DNA of 62,697 nt from Methyloversatilis sp. XJ19-49 (GTDB lineage Bacteria; Pseudomonadota; Gammaproteobacteria; Burkholderiales; Rhodocyclaceae), in assembly GCF_024580145.1 (NCBI RefSeq), contig NZ_JANINI010000016.1:1-62697 (forward strand). The letters are read 5' to 3'. The notes under the pieces were generated by a model. It saw only the letters and a program-made list of their open reading frames with translations, was not told the origin of the DNA and made no database searches. Shown here in pieces: positions 53,260 to 62,697 of the stretch. Position 1 is the first letter of the stretch. Each line of letters begins with the position of its first letter. Both the position numbers and the translations under genes were made by a program.

Positions 53260-54374
53260 CAGTTCGCCCCCTCGCGCACGACCGGCACGCGCTGGCGACT
53301 GGCTTTCAGCTGCGCCAGCGCACTCATCGATTCGTTGAGGTCGGGAAGCGCTTCGCCGGGATCCACCATGCCGAGCTGGCGCAAAGTGGTCAATGCGTTC
53401 TCGGTGGCGCGCGCGCGGGTGTCGAAGTAGCGCTCCACCCACTCGCGCGCCAGCCGGATGTCTTCCCGCCAGATCGCACCATTGCGCTGCAGCAGCGCGA
53501 TACGCGCATTGACCAGGCGAAGTTTCAGGTTCTCGCGCAGGAAAAAGCTGTGCGACGGCGCCAGCAGCACCGGATCCGGGCGATCCAGCCGCTCGATCCG
53601 CACCAGCTGACGGAATTCGCCCCAGATGTCCTGCAGCAGGCGCTCGACGAAGGACGTGTCGGCAACCGGCGTGGCAGGTGTAGCCGGCGGTTCCGACGGC
53701 GAACGCTCGAAAGCCAGCGGCAGCGTGTCGATGGCGGCCAGCAAAGTGTCGATGCGCAGCGCCTGCCCTGCCAGATCGGCCATCGGTGCGCGCCGCAGGC
53801 GTTCCATGTCATTGGCCATGGCGCGCCGCAGCGGCAGATAGCGGCCGGTGTCGCTGCGCGCCAGCTGTGCTTCGGCGCCGGACAGTGCCCTGAGCGCCAG
53901 CTTGGCGTCTCCGGCCAGCTGCAGCTGCTGCTGGCCGAGCACCAGCGCATGTTCGACCTCGGCCAGTGCGCGCTCGTCGTAAGTGCGCACCAGATCGTCC
54001 GCCAGAAACTCGTAGGCGTCGATGCGCGCGCGGAGCTCGGACAGCTGCGCTTCCTGGCTGCCCAGTCGCTCGCCATGGCTGGCCATGCCTTCGGCACCCT
54101 GTTCGTTCGCGCGGCTCGCTTCAACCGCCTGCGCGCCGACGGCCGCCACCCGCTTGTTCAGTTCGGCTTCGAGCACGCGCATGCGCTGCACCATGAAGAA
54201 GCTGAGCAGGCCGAAAACGATCAGCACGAACACGACCACCGGCAGCAGCCAGCCCGGCAGGCGGGTTTCGCGCGCGGCCCGCGAATCGGGCGCGGCCCCG
54301 GACGGGACATCGGTCCGTTCGGGGTTCACTGCGGACGGCATCGGTGTTGCGGAATTCGGGGACGGGTCTGTCAT
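53259..54374 (-). CDS. hemX: HemX-like membrane protein
   Basis: 371 residues. A Pro/Ser/Ala-rich N-terminus (1-40) precedes one transmembrane helix (LLPVVVFVLIVFGLLSFFMV) and a long coiled-coil region (MRVLEAELNKRVAAVGAQAVE...). The C-terminal domain (LVRIERLDRPDPVLLAPSHS, then FFLRENLKLRLVNARIALLQ) is the HemX signature. It is sometimes labelled uroporphyrinogen methyltransferase but has no SAM-binding site. ATG 54374 overlaps hemD by 4 nt. It probably organises tetrapyrrole enzymes at the membrane. Confidence 0.92.
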   Translation of the reverse strand: MTDPSPNSATPMPSAVNPERTDVPSGAAPDSRAARETRLPGWLLPVVVFVLIVFGLLSFFMVQRMRVLEAELNKRVAAVGAQAVEASRANEQGAEGMASHGERLGSQEAQLSELRARIDAYEFLADDLVRTYDERALAEVEHALVLGQQQLQLAGDAKLALRALSGAEAQLARSDTGRYLPLRRAMANDMERLRRAPMADLAGQALRIDTLLAAIDTLPLAFERSPSEPPATPATPVADTSFVERLLQDIWGEFRQLVRIERLDRPDPVLLAPSHSFFLRENLKLRLVNARIALLQRNGAIWREDIRLAREWVERYFDTRARATENALTTLRQLGMVDPGEALPDLNESMSALAQLKASRQRVPVVREGAN

Positions 54375-55174
54375 GTCGATTCGGTGGAGGCGTACTGCGA
54401 AAAATAGTCGGTCAGACCGATCATCAGGCCGGCGTCGCTGGCGGCCGTCTCGATCACCCGCGTGAAACCCTGTTCCGCTGCCTGTTCGGCGATGCGCGCA
54501 TGCGGCACAAACAGCGGCAAGCCACTCAGCCGCTCGAAACAATCCGGTGTCGCGAGCGCGCGCAGATTGCGCACCGATTCGGACGAGGTAAGGGTCAACG
54601 CATGCAGCCGGCCGGCCATCACCGCCTCGTGCAGCATGGCGGCGCCTTCGGTCGGCGCACGTCGACGGTAACAGGTGACGTGGTCGACCGATGCGCCGCG
54701 CTCGCGCAGCGTGTCGCCGAGCAGTTCGCGACCGCCGTCGCCGCGGAAGATGAGTATCCGGCGACCGGCGAGCGCGGCGGCAGACAGTTCCGGCAATGCC
54801 AGCAGCGCCTCGGAGTCGAAGCGGCCTTGCGGCACGATGACTCGCGTTATGCCGCGCGCGCGCAGTGCCTGCGCCGACTGCTCGCCGACGGTGGCAGCGG
54901 GCAGCGCCGCCGGCCACGGGTGCAGCGGCAGCATCACGTCGAGCGCATGCGCCACCGCGTTCGCGCTGACGAAGATGGCCAGCGCGAGCGTGTCGAGCCG
55001 GCCGGCGGCGTCGGCGACCGCCTGCACATCGTCCAGTGGCTCGATGTCGATCAGCGGCAGCAGCAGCGGCTCACCGCCGGCTGCGCGGATCGCCTCGCCC
55101 AGCGCAGCCGCCTGGGCGCGCGGGCGGGTGACCAGCACACGGCGTCCGGCCAGCGCGCTGCCTGCCCCGGTCAT
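54371..55174 (-). CDS. hemD: Uroporphyrinogen III synthase
   Basis: 267 residues. Two-domain HemD fold: [19 protein letters not shown] at the N-terminus, [14 protein letters not shown], and [15 protein letters not shown] with the conserved Tyr in VTCYRRR. HemD sequences are poorly conserved, so position after hemC is part of the evidence. It closes and inverts the linear tetrapyrrole made by HemC. ATG 55174 overlaps the hemC stop by 4 nt. Confidence 0.93.
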   Translation of the reverse strand: MTGAGSALAGRRVLVTRPRAQAAALGEAIRAAGGEPLLLPLIDIEPLDDVQAVADAAGRLDTLALAIFVSANAVAHALDVMLPLHPWPAALPAATVGEQSAQALRARGITRVIVPQGRFDSEALLALPELSAAALAGRRILIFRGDGGRELLGDTLRERGASVDHVTCYRRRAPTEGAAMLHEAVMAGRLHALTLTSSESVRNLRALATPDCFERLSGLPLFVPHARIAEQAAEQGFTRVIETAASDAGLMIGLTDYFSQYASTEST

Positions 55175-56178
55175 CGAGTGTCCAGGGCTTCGAGGATGTC
55201 CTGCGCACCGTCGGCACGCAGCAGCGCCACGCATTCGGCAGCCAGTTCGTCCGGCTGGGCGATGTTGCCGCGCACTTCGGCGGCGGCGATGCGCGTGCCA
55301 TCCGGCAGGGCGACCCGGGCGCGCAGCCACAACGCACCGCCATCGACCACGCAATAGGCGGCCAGCGGCACTTCGCAGGAACCGGCCAGTGCCCGCGAGA
55401 CCGATCGTTCGGCGCGCACACAGGCCTGCGACGGCCCGCATACCAGCGGTGCCAGCCAGGCCGCCACCTCCGGTCGCGACGACAGCGCCTCGATGCCGAG
55501 CGCGCCCTGCCCGGCTGCCGGTAGCGACAGCTCGACCGGAATGATTGCACGGATGCGTCCACCGAGGCCGAGTCGCTTCAGCCCGGCGGCCGCCAGGATG
55601 ATCGCGTCGTACTGGCCTTCGTCGAGCTTGCGCAGCCGGGTATCGAGATTGCCGCGCAGGCTGGTCACGGCGAGATATGGAAAGTGGGCACGCAGCTGCG
55701 CTTCGCGGCGCAGGCTGGAGGTACCGACCACGGCGCCCGGCGGCAACTCGTCGAGATTGGCATAGCGCGACGAAACGAAGGCGTCCTGAGGCGTTTCGCG
55801 CTCCAGCGTGGCCACCAGCGCGAACTCGTCGGCCAGTGTCATCGGCACATCCTTCATCGAATGCACCGCCAGATCGGCGCGGCCCTCGAGCAACGCGGCT
55901 TCGAGCTCCTTGACGAACAGTCCCTTGCCGCCAACCTTGGCCAGCGGACGGTCGAGAATCTGGTCGCCGCGGGTGGTCATGCCCAGTATGTCGACCTGGG
56001 TGCCGGGGTAGAGGGCGGACAATCTGTCACGCACGTGTTCCGCCTGCCACATCGCGAGCCGCGATTCGCGTGACGCAATCACGATGCGCGCGGGCTTCGG
56101 GTAAGCTTGGGTTTCATGCTGCAGGACGGGGTTCGACAGATCCGAAACCACGTTCTCCAGGCCGGCCGGGTAGTCCAT
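55171..56178 (-). CDS. hemC: Porphobilinogen deaminase
   Basis: 335 residues from ATG 56178. The start is uncertain: GTG 56208 would add ten residues, and a GTG nearer the domain has a GGAG just upstream. Motifs: [59 protein letters not shown] and the dipyrromethane-cofactor Cys in [11 protein letters not shown]. It polymerises four porphobilinogens. It leads the operon hemC-hemD-hemX-hemY, which supplies haem for the cytochromes of the respiratory and methanol-oxidising chain. Divergent from ppc. Confidence 0.95.
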   Translation of the reverse strand: MDYPAGLENVVSDLSNPVLQHETQAYPKPARIVIASRESRLAMWQAEHVRDRLSALYPGTQVDILGMTTRGDQILDRPLAKVGGKGLFVKELEAALLEGRADLAVHSMKDVPMTLADEFALVATLERETPQDAFVSSRYANLDELPPGAVVGTSSLRREAQLRAHFPYLAVTSLRGNLDTRLRKLDEGQYDAIILAAAGLKRLGLGGRIRAIIPVELSLPAAGQGALGIEALSSRPEVAAWLAPLVCGPSQACVRAERSVSRALAGSCEVPLAAYCVVDGGALWLRARVALPDGTRIAAAEVRGNIAQPDELAAECVALLRADGAQDILEALDTR

Positions 56179-56270
56179 GAGGGATAAGGGGGCGTGAGGT
56201 GAACACACCGCGCACCAGCGTGATCAGGAGCCCCACCGGCTCCTGCAGGCAGCGCGCGAAACGGCCTCGG

Positions 56271-56276
56271 ATTCTA
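56271..56276 (-). promoter_or_regulatory. -10-like TAGAAT of the hemC operon
   Basis: Minus-strand TAGAAT (56276-56271) lies about 60-90 nt before the possible hemC starts. The leader would contain a small hairpin (56225-56244). The -35 region is not evident. Confidence 0.4.
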
Positions 56277-56361
56277 GCAGCCCTGAATGGAACGCACTGC
56301 CCTGCCAACGCTGGCCGGCGGCGTCGTTCCCGACCTGACCGATCTTCTGGAAGGATTGCAC

Positions 56362-59145
56362 GTGAATCAACAGGCCCAGACGCCCGTTGCGACGCACGAA
56401 CGCGCCGCACACGACAAGGACCAGCCGCTGTTCGACGACATCCGCCTGCTCGGCCGCATGCTGGGCGACGTGGTGCGCGAACAGGAAGGCAGCCGCATGT
56501 TCGAAATCATCGAGAACGTACGTCAGCTGTGCGTGCGCTTCCGCCGGGATGACGACCTCGAAGCGCGCGCAGAACTGGCGAAGCTGCTGAACGGATTGAG
56601 CGACGACGACACCATCATCGTGGTGCGCGCCTTCAGCTACTTCCTGCATCTGGCCAATATCGCAGAGGATCAGCATCACATCCGGCGCGCCCGGGCGCAC
56701 GCCATCGCCGGCGACGCACCGCGGCCCGGCACGCTGGCCAATGCTTTGGGCAAGGCGCTCGACGCCAAGGTTCCGGCGGAAGAAATTCTCGGTTTCTTCC
56801 GCGACGCGCTGGTGGTGCCGGTGCTGACCGCGCATCCGACCGAGGTGCAGCGCAAGAGCATCCTGAGCCAGGAAATGAAGATCGCCCGCCTGATCGACGA
56901 GCGCGACCGCACCCGCCTGACCCCCGAGGAACTGGCCGACCACGACGAAGCGGTGCGGCGCACCATCACTTCGCTGTGGCAGACGCGCATGCTGCGGCGT
57001 ACGCGCCTGTCGGTCGCCGACGAGGTGATCAACGGTCTGTCCTTCTACGACTACACCTTCCTGCGCGAACTGCCGCGCGTCTACAACGCGGTCGAGGACC
57101 AGCTCGAAGCGGCCTTTCCGGAGCACAAGCGCGTCATCGGCAGCTTCCTGCGCATGGGCTCGTGGATCGGCGGCGACCGCGACGGCAATCCGTTCGTCAC
57201 CGCCGACGTGCTGCGCTCGACGCTGCGCGTGCAGTCGGCCCGCGCGCTCGACTATTTCCTGACCCAGGTACACATCCTCGATACCGACCTGTGTTCGACG
57301 ATGATGCTGAACAATGTCAGCGACGAATTGCGTGTGCTGGCCGCCACCGCACCGGACAAGTCGCCGCACCGAGAGGACGAACTGTACCGGCGCGCGCTGG
57401 CCGGCATCTATGCCCGGCTGGCCGCCACCGCGCGCACGCTCGACCAGCATGAGGCGCTCTGGAAGGCAGTCGGCGACGCAGACCCCTATCGCAACGCCGC
57501 CGAATTCGTGCGCGACCTCGACGTGATCCACGATTCGCTGATCGGCCACAAGTCGCGCCTGATCGCGCGCGGCCGGCTGCGCCGCCTGCGCCATGCGGCA
57601 CGAGTGTTCGGCTTTCATCTGGCCGCGCTCGACCTGCGGCAGAACTCGGATGTGCATGAACGCGTGATCGCCGAACTGCTCGCCAACGCGCACGTGTGCA
57701 ACAACTACCTCGAGCTGCGCGAAGAGCAGCGCATCGAAATCCTGATCAACGAGTTGGGCACGCCGCGGCCGCTGACCTCGAGCTTCATGCAGTTTTCGGA
57801 AGAAACCGAAGGTGAGCTGGCGATCGCCCGCACGGCGGCGCAGATGCACGCGCTGTACGGCCCCGAAGCACTGCCCAACTACATCATTTCCAAGGCCGAC
57901 GGCGTGTCGGACATGCTGGAAGTGGCGCTGATCCTGAAGGAAGTCGGGCTGCTGAACGTGCATGAGCGGCGCGCCGCGATGAACATCATTCCGCTGTTCG
58001 AAACCATCGGCGACCTTCGCAATGCGCCGCGCGTCATGGACCGCATCTTCACCATTCCGATCTGGCGCGTGCTGCTCGATGCCCGCTCGACGACGCAGGA
58101 AGTGATGCTGGGCTATTCCGATTCGAACAAGGACGGCGGCTTCCTGACTTCGGGCTGGGAGCTGTACAAGGCGGAAACACGGCTGGTGCAGGTGTTCAAG
58201 CGGCACGGCGTGCGGCTGCGTCTGTTCCACGGCCGCGGCGGTTCGGTCGGTCGCGGCGGCGGCCCGAGCTTCCAGGCCATCCTCGCGCAGCCGGCCGGCG
58301 CAGTGCAGGGCCAGATCCGTGTCACCGAACAGGGCGAGGTGATCGCGTCGAAGTATTCGAATCCGGATGTCGGCCGTCGCAACCTGGAAGTGCTGGCCGC
58401 CGCCACCTTCGAGGCGACCCTGCTGGGCAAGCGCGAAGGCGATGCGCCGCCGGAGTTCACCGACGCGATGGAAGAGCTGTCCGGCTATGCCTTCAAGGCC
58501 TACCGCAATCTGGTCTATGAAACCGAAGGCTTCGAGAAGTACTTCTGGGAGTCGACGGTCATTTCGGAAATCGCCGAGCTGAACATCGGCTCGCGCCCGG
58601 CCTCGCGTAAGAAGGGCCAGAAGATCGAGGACCTGCGCGCGATTCCATGGGTGTTTTCGTGGTCACAGTGCCGCCTCATGCTGCCCGGCTGGTACGGCTT
58701 CGGCACCGCAGTGAACGAATATCGCGCCAAGCACGCCGACGGGCTGGCGCGGCTGCAGGCCATCGTGCACGAGTGGCCCTTCTTCGCGACGCTGATTTCC
58801 AATATCGACATGGTGCTGTCGAAGACCGACATCGCGATCGCCAGCCGCTACGCCGAGTTGGTCGAGGACGAAGCGCTGCGCACGGCGATCTTTTCGCGCA
58901 TCCGCGCGGAATGGCAGGCCACGCTTGAGGCGGTGAGCCAGATCACCGGCGCGCCGGAACTGCTGTCCACCAATCCGCTGCTCGCCCGCTCGATCCGCAA
59001 CCGCTTCCCCTACATGGAGCCGCTGAACCACCTGCAGGTGGAACTGCTGCGCCGGTTCCGCAGCGGCAACCGCCACGAACGCACGCGCCGGTCGATCCAC
59101 CTGACCATCAATGGCGTGGCTGCGGCGCTGCGCAACAGCGGCTGA
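56362..59145 (+). CDS. ppc: Phosphoenolpyruvate carboxylase
   Basis: 927 residues from GTG 56362, chosen because GGAAGGA lies 6 nt upstream; ATG 56287 would add 25 residues with no ribosome-binding site. The catalytic motifs are intact: [13 protein letters not shown] (His), [36 protein letters not shown] (Lys) and the Gly-rich [14 protein letters not shown]. The C-terminus ends with [11 protein letters not shown], the usual allosteric-site tail. It carboxylates PEP to oxaloacetate, important for anaplerosis and, in serine-cycle methylotrophs, C1 assimilation. It is divergent from hemC and followed by a hairpin. Confidence 0.95.
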   Translation: MNQQAQTPVATHERAAHDKDQPLFDDIRLLGRMLGDVVREQEGSRMFEIIENVRQLCVRFRRDDDLEARAELAKLLNGLSDDDTIIVVRAFSYFLHLANIAEDQHHIRRARAHAIAGDAPRPGTLANALGKALDAKVPAEEILGFFRDALVVPVLTAHPTEVQRKSILSQEMKIARLIDERDRTRLTPEELADHDEAVRRTITSLWQTRMLRRTRLSVADEVINGLSFYDYTFLRELPRVYNAVEDQLEAAFPEHKRVIGSFLRMGSWIGGDRDGNPFVTADVLRSTLRVQSARALDYFLTQVHILDTDLCSTMMLNNVSDELRVLAATAPDKSPHREDELYRRALAGIYARLAATARTLDQHEALWKAVGDADPYRNAAEFVRDLDVIHDSLIGHKSRLIARGRLRRLRHAARVFGFHLAALDLRQNSDVHERVIAELLANAHVCNNYLELREEQRIEILINELGTPRPLTSSFMQFSEETEGELAIARTAAQMHALYGPEALPNYIISKADGVSDMLEVALILKEVGLLNVHERRAAMNIIPLFETIGDLRNAPRVMDRIFTIPIWRVLLDARSTTQEVMLGYSDSNKDGGFLTSGWELYKAETRLVQVFKRHGVRLRLFHGRGGSVGRGGGPSFQAILAQPAGAVQGQIRVTEQGEVIASKYSNPDVGRRNLEVLAAATFEATLLGKREGDAPPEFTDAMEELSGYAFKAYRNLVYETEGFEKYFWESTVISEIAELNIGSRPASRKKGQKIEDLRAIPWVFSWSQCRLMLPGWYGFGTAVNEYRAKHADGLARLQAIVHEWPFFATLISNIDMVLSKTDIAIASRYAELVEDEALRTAIFSRIRAEWQATLEAVSQITGAPELLSTNPLLARSIRNRFPYMEPLNHLQVELLRRFRSGNRHERTRRSIHLTINGVAAALRNSG

Positions 59146-59158
59146 TTCGGCAAGGCGT

Positions 59159-59187
59159 GCGTGTGACGGGCCCCGCCCGTCACACGC
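59159..59187 (+). terminator. Hairpin terminator-like structure after ppc
   Basis: A perfect 13-bp stem (59159-59171 with 59175-59187) and a 3-nt loop start 14 nt after the ppc stop. No U-run follows, so it may protect the mRNA 3' end rather than terminate by itself. Confidence 0.6.
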
Positions 59188-59255
59188 TCCGTCTGCACAG
59201 CCAAAACCGCCATCCAGCAAGGAATTCTTCGGTCGAAGCGGCACTTGCGGGAGCT

Positions 59256-59377
59256 GTGACTGTGGGAGCGGGGGTTTCGGCGAGCACTGCTCGCCGCCTG
59301 CAGGGCCGGCAGTGGATCGCCACTCCCACAAAAATCTCGCTTCTCGCCGCGCGAACGGGGCCCGCTCCCACGGTCAC
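59256..59377. repeat. Large REP-like inverted repeat between ppc and algR
   Basis: Outer arms of 17 nt (59256-59272 and 59361-59377) pair with a single G-U. Inside lies a GGTTTCGG lead and a hairpin with a GAGCACTGCTC core (59279-59297), much like the first hairpin of the units after hemF, and a further pairing of GTGGGAG with CTCCCAC (59262-59268 and 59323-59329). The arm motif GTGGGAGCGGG resembles known pseudomonad REP sequences. It has no coding content. Confidence 0.7.
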
Positions 59378-59413
59378 ATGCCCCGGAACAGACGCCTGCG
59401 GATGCAGAGTCGG

Positions 59414-60199
59414 CTACCCGCGCCCGGCCTCCGCGAATTCCGCCTTGACCTGCGCCCACTGCCGGCGGCTGACCGGGAGGCGCTCTTCCAGACCTTTCAG
59501 CACGACTGCCCAGTGGCCGTCGGTGCCGTCGCGCACCTGCTCGAAACCGACCACGGCATCGCGCGCGACCAGACAGCTGCGGTGGATGCGCACGAATCGG
59601 CTGACGAATTCCTGCTCCAACGCAGCCAGCGGTTCCTCCAGCAGGTATTCGCGTTCGGCGGTGCGCGCGGTGACGTACTTGAGTTCGGCGCGCAGATACA
59701 GCACGTCGCGCACCGGCACCAGCAGGATGCGGCCGCGCTCGCTGCACGACAGGTGCAGGCGTCCGCCGGGCAACAGACTCTGCACGACGTCGGCCGGCAC
59801 CGCCCGGCCGGGCACGCGGCGCAGCGCATCGAGCAGACGGGCCGCACGCACCGGCTTGAGCAGGTAATCGACCGCATTCAGTTCGAAGGCGCGCACCGCG
59901 TACTGGTCGTAGGCGGTGCAGAACACCAGCGTCGGTGGCGCCGGCAGCCGGCCGAGGTGCGCGGCCAGTTCAATGCCATCCATGCCTGGCATGCGGATGT
60001 CGACCAGCGCCAGATCGGCCGCATCGTGCGGTGGCAGCGCCTGCAGCGCGTCAAGCGCCTCATGCCCGTTGGCGGCTTCGCCGACCACGCGATTGGGCAG
60101 TTCGGGTGCGATGTCGGACAACAGTGCGCGCAGACGCAGGCGGGCCGGCGCCTCGTCGTCGGCGATGAAGACGCGCAGTTCGGCCGGCCGATCGATCAT
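59414..60199 (-). CDS. algR: LytTR-family response regulator (AlgR type)
   Basis: 261 residues. Receiver domain with IADDEAPARLRLR, phospho-acceptor Asp in ALVDIRMPGMDG and the conserved Lys in YLLKPVRAARLL. The C-terminal LytTR DNA-binding domain (about 145-255) has VRDVLYLRAELKYVTART and RIHRSCLVARDAV. ATG 60199 overlaps the kinase stop by 4 nt. The gene order argH, algZ, algR and, beyond ppc, hemC-hemD is close to that around algR in Pseudomonas, where it controls alginate and twitching. Its targets here are unknown. Confidence 0.9.
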   Translation of the reverse strand: MIDRPAELRVFIADDEAPARLRLRALLSDIAPELPNRVVGEAANGHEALDALQALPPHDAADLALVDIRMPGMDGIELAAHLGRLPAPPTLVFCTAYDQYAVRAFELNAVDYLLKPVRAARLLDALRRVPGRAVPADVVQSLLPGGRLHLSCSERGRILLVPVRDVLYLRAELKYVTARTAEREYLLEEPLAALEQEFVSRFVRIHRSCLVARDAVVGFEQVRDGTDGHWAVVLKGLEERLPVSRRQWAQVKAEFAEAGRG

Positions 60200-61248
60200 G
60201 TGGCCGCCCGATAAGGAAAGCGGATGCGCACCCGGTACAGGCCATCCTGCTCGCCGGCATCCAGTTGCGCTTCCAGGTCGAAGAACAGCATCAGCCGCTC
60301 ACGGATATTGTCCAGCGCCATGCGGTTGCCGCCGCCATGCGCGGACATCCGGCCGTCGCGCGGCGGCGCCGGATTATCGATCTCGACCACCACTTCGTTG
60401 CCGCTGCGCGTCACGCTGACCCTGACTTCACCATTGCCGGCCATCGGCTCGACGCCGTGATAGACCGCGTTTTCGAGCAGCGGCTGCAGCATCAGCGGTG
60501 GCACGCGGGCGTCCGGCGGGCAGCCATCGGTCTGCCACAGCACGCCGAGCCGGTCGCCCAGACGCAGCTTTTCCAGCGCCATGTACTGGCGGCACAGCGC
60601 CAGTTCCTCGCCCAGCGTGACCAGTTCGCGGTTTTCGCGCATCAGCACGCGGAACAGGTCGGACAGCTCTTCGAGCGCCCGTTCGGCCCGACGCGGGTCC
60701 TCGCGCATGATGCCCAGCACCGCATTCAGGCTGTTGAACAGGAAGTGCGGCCGGATGCGCGCCGACAGCGCCATCAGACGCGCCTGCGCGATGGCCGGGC
60801 CGAGCGCGCGCTCCTGCACGGTGAAATAGACCATCGCCGCAGCCGACGCGAGCAGCGCCCACAAGGCCTCGCGCACTGGCCATGCCTTCATGTCCTCGAT
60901 CGCCCAGCCGGTCATGGCTTCGGCGAGAAAGGTACAGACGAGCGCGCACAGCGCCACCAGCGCCCAGCCTGCGCGCACCGGCAGGCGAGCGAACAGTGGC
61001 GCCGCAAGATAGAGCAGCAGCAGCGTCATCAGCAGCGCCGGTTCAACCCGCGCTGCCATTTCCATCGCGTCGAGCAGCAGCGCGTCCCAGCTGCGGTTGC
61101 GCGCCAGCAGCGCCAACGCAGCCAGTGCGTTGACCAGCAACACGGTGCGCAGCACCACGCCCAGGTTGCGCCAGTCAGGCGCGCGCGACGGCCTCAAGCG
61201 GCGCTCCGCGACGGGCAGACTGCCCGGTGGCCTATACTTGCAGTCCAT
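60196..61248 (-). CDS. algZ: Sensor histidine kinase, LytS/AlgZ (FimS) family
   Basis: 350 residues. About four transmembrane helices occupy residues 30-145 (for example [16 protein letters not shown] and [18 protein letters not shown]). The His_kinase domain has the acceptor His in [17 protein letters not shown], and the ATPase part has [14 protein letters not shown] and [15 protein letters not shown]. There is no recognisable extracellular sensor domain, so it probably senses the membrane or a partner. Translationally coupled to the AlgR-type regulator. Divergent from argH, whose possible -10 overlaps the first codons. Confidence 0.9.
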   Translation of the reverse strand: MDCKYRPPGSLPVAERRLRPSRAPDWRNLGVVLRTVLLVNALAALALLARNRSWDALLLDAMEMAARVEPALLMTLLLLYLAAPLFARLPVRAGWALVALCALVCTFLAEAMTGWAIEDMKAWPVREALWALLASAAAMVYFTVQERALGPAIAQARLMALSARIRPHFLFNSLNAVLGIMREDPRRAERALEELSDLFRVLMRENRELVTLGEELALCRQYMALEKLRLGDRLGVLWQTDGCPPDARVPPLMLQPLLENAVYHGVEPMAGNGEVRVSVTRSGNEVVVEIDNPAPPRDGRMSAHGGGNRMALDNIRERLMLFFDLEAQLDAGEQDGLYRVRIRFPYRAAT

Positions 61249-61292
61249 TTTCCGACGCTTCTCATCGCGCGTTTCTTCTACCTGTTGCCATC

Positions 61293-62697
61293 ATGAGCCA
61301 TCCTTCGCAGCCCGAGCCGACCAAGGCCTGGTCGGGCCGTTTTTCAGAGCCGGTGTCCGAACTGGTGAAACGTTACACCGCTTCGGTATTTTTTGACCGC
61401 CGCATGTGGCGGCAGGACATCCGCGGCTCGCTGGCCCACGCCGCCATGCTGGCGCGTCAGGGCATCATCGCGCAGACCGATCTGGACGACATCCGGCGCG
61501 GCATGACGCAGATCGAGGCGGAAATCGAGAACGGGCAGTTCGACTGGAATCTCGATGACGAGGATGTACACCTCAATATAGAGAAGCGCCTGACCGCACT
61601 GGTCGGCGACGCAGGCAAACGCCTGCACACAGGCCGCAGCCGCAATGACCAGGTGGCGACCGACATCCGGCTGTGGTTGCGCGACGAGATCGACGTCATC
61701 CTCGCCCGCCTGACCGACTTCCAGTCCGCCCTGCTCGATCTGGCCGGACAGCACACCGACACCGCGATGCCCGGCTTCACCCACCTGCAGGTGGCGCAGC
61801 CGGTCACCTTCGGCCACCACCTGCTGGCCTATTTCGAAATGGCGCAGCGCGACCGCGAACGCCTGATCGACTGCCGCCGCCGCACCAACCGCCTGCCGCT
61901 CGGTTCGGCCGCGCTGGCCGGCACCAGCTTTCCGATCGACCGTCACTTCGTCGCCGAGCAGCTGGGGTTCGAGGCGGTGACCGAAAACTCGCTCGACGCG
62001 GTCAGCGATCGCGACTTCGCCATCGAGTTCTGCGCGGCCGCGGCACTGGTGATGATCCACCTGTCGCGCATGTCGGAAGAACTGATCCTGTGGATGAGCC
62101 CGCGCGTCGGTTTCATCGATCTGGCCGACCGCTTCTGCACCGGCTCGTCGATCATGCCGCAGAAGAAGAACCCGGACGTACCCGAACTGGTGCGTGGCAA
62201 GACCGGCCGCGTCAACGGCCATCTGGTCGGGCTGCTCACGCTGATGAAGGGCCAGCCGCTGGCCTACAACAAGGACAATCAGGAAGACAAGGAACCGCTG
62301 TTCGACACCGCCGACACGCTGCGCGACACGCTCACCATCTTCGCCGACATGATGACCGGCATCCGGGTCAAGCCCGATGCGATGCGCGCCGCACTGCGTC
62401 AGGGTTTCGCCACCGCAACCGACCTGGCCGACTGGCTGGTCAAGCGCGGCCTGCCGTTCCGCGATGCGCACGAGGCGGTGGCCCGTGCGGTGCGTCTGGC
62501 CGAACAGAAAGGGTGCGACGTGTCCGACCTGTCGCTCGACGAGCTGAAATCGTTCTCGCCGCTGGTCGACGCATCCGTGTACGCGGTGCTGACGGTCGAA
62601 GGATCGCTGTCGGCGCGCAATCACATCGGCGGCACGGCGCCGGAGCAGGTCCGCGGCGCCCCCCCCCGGCGCCGCGCCCCCGGGGGGGGGCGGCGGG
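61293..62697 (+). CDS. argH: Argininosuccinate lyase (runs to the window edge)
   Basis: Open at the right edge; about 450 residues with normal sequence are present, nearly the full 460-residue enzyme. Motifs: WSGRFSEP at the start, [48 protein letters not shown] and the fumarase/lyase signature [12 protein letters not shown]. It splits argininosuccinate to arginine and fumarate. After [10 protein letters not shown] (residues about 446-455) the frame enters a G/C-only tract and codes nonsense, so the true C-terminus is missing or corrupted. ATG 61293 fits the family; a possible -10, TATACT, is at 61233-61238 within the start of algZ. Confidence 0.94.
   Translation, partial: MSHPSQPEPTKAWSGRFSEPVSELVKRYTASVFFDRRMWRQDIRGSLAHAAMLARQGIIAQTDLDDIRRGMTQIEAEIENGQFDWNLDDEDVHLNIEKRLTALVGDAGKRLHTGRSRNDQVATDIRLWLRDEIDVILARLTDFQSALLDLAGQHTDTAMPGFTHLQVAQPVTFGHHLLAYFEMAQRDRERLIDCRRRTNRLPLGSAALAGTSFPIDRHFVAEQLGFEAVTENSLDAVSDRDFAIEFCAAAALVMIHLSRMSEELILWMSPRVGFIDLADRFCTGSSIMPQKKNPDVPELVRGKTGRVNGHLVGLLTLMKGQPLAYNKDNQEDKEPLFDTADTLRDTLTIFADMMTGIRVKPDAMRAALRQGFATATDLADWLVKRGLPFRDAHEAVARAVRLAEQKGCDVSDLSLDELKSFSPLVDASVYAVLTVEGSLSARNHIGGTAPEQVRGAPPRRRAPGGGRR
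62651..62697. other. G/C-only terminal tract, probable low-quality contig end
   Basis: The last 47 bases contain no A or T, with runs of nine C and nine G. They interrupt the conserved end of argH. This looks like assembly or read-end error rather than biology. Confidence 0.75.

Noticed and set aside
62651-62697. Frameshifted argH C-terminus as a real variant
   Set aside because: The tract is G/C-only with homopolymers and stands exactly at the edge; sequence error is the simpler explanation.

Overview
This window is high-GC DNA with dense, mostly translationally coupled genes. It looks like chromosomal sequence from a methylotrophic betaproteobacterium of the Rhodocyclales type (Methyloversatilis-like). 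Evidence: the tail of a XoxF-type PQQ methanol dehydrogenase with its cytochrome and periplasmic partner at the left edge; the gene orders lptD-surA-pdxA-rsmA, pepP-ubiH, dusB-fis-purH-purD and hemC-hemD-hemX-hemY; and a strong proteobacterial codon bias. The genus is an inference. No rRNA, tRNA, CRISPR array or intact transposon was seen.

Layout. 1-3509 (+): end of xoxF, a perfect palindrome and terminator, then cytochrome c, xoxJ-like binding protein, a trypsin-like protease with a repeat tail, and an unknown periplasmic protein. 3543-6073 (-): HPt protein and a REC-PAS-GGDEF-EAL c-di-GMP enzyme. 6277-8951 (+): oligopeptidase A (prlC) and a DUF4124/glutaredoxin-like protein. 9096-15343 (-): two-partner secretion pair 1 (transporter, then a GLUG/YDG-repeat adhesin). 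16003-17450 (+): xthA and a Crp/Fnr regulator. 17547-25613 (-): a contact-dependent inhibition (CDI) operon ordered cdiB - PpiC-type isomerase - cdiA - cdiI - second small immunity-like gene. The cdiA toxin end looks like the bacterial RNase A family. 25807-34067: DUF2892 protein, the outer-membrane biogenesis block rsmA-pdxA-surA-lptD (-), and divergent peptidoglycan-recycling genes amgK-murU (+).

34054-40567 (-) is the most intriguing part. A run of seven co-directional genes starts with a thermostable-haemolysin-family (GNAT-like) protein, an adenylate-forming enzyme, a haem-oxygenase-like diiron protein and an SDR, coupled by 4-14 nt overlaps. It continues into a TPR protein and a QseB/PmrA-type two-component system. 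A tandem TTAA-containing direct repeat resembling a PmrA/QseB box lies just upstream of the first gene. This looks like a self-regulated biosynthetic operon for an unknown, probably acyl-derived, metabolite.

40738-48590 (+): pepP-ubiH, dusB-fis, purH, purD-hemF. 48591-49236 is a gene-free stretch of structured repeats; a related repeat lies at 59256-59377. 49237-56178 (-): ompW with an FNR-like box, M48 protease, DUF898 membrane protein, and hemY, hemX, hemD, hemC. 56362-62697: ppc (+), the AlgZ/AlgR-type pair (-), and argH (+), which runs to the right edge, where 47 G/C-only bases look like a poor-quality contig end. Together the haem genes (hemC/D/X/Y and hemF) would support cytochrome-based methanol oxidation, while the secretion systems and c-di-GMP genes point to surface and contact behaviour.
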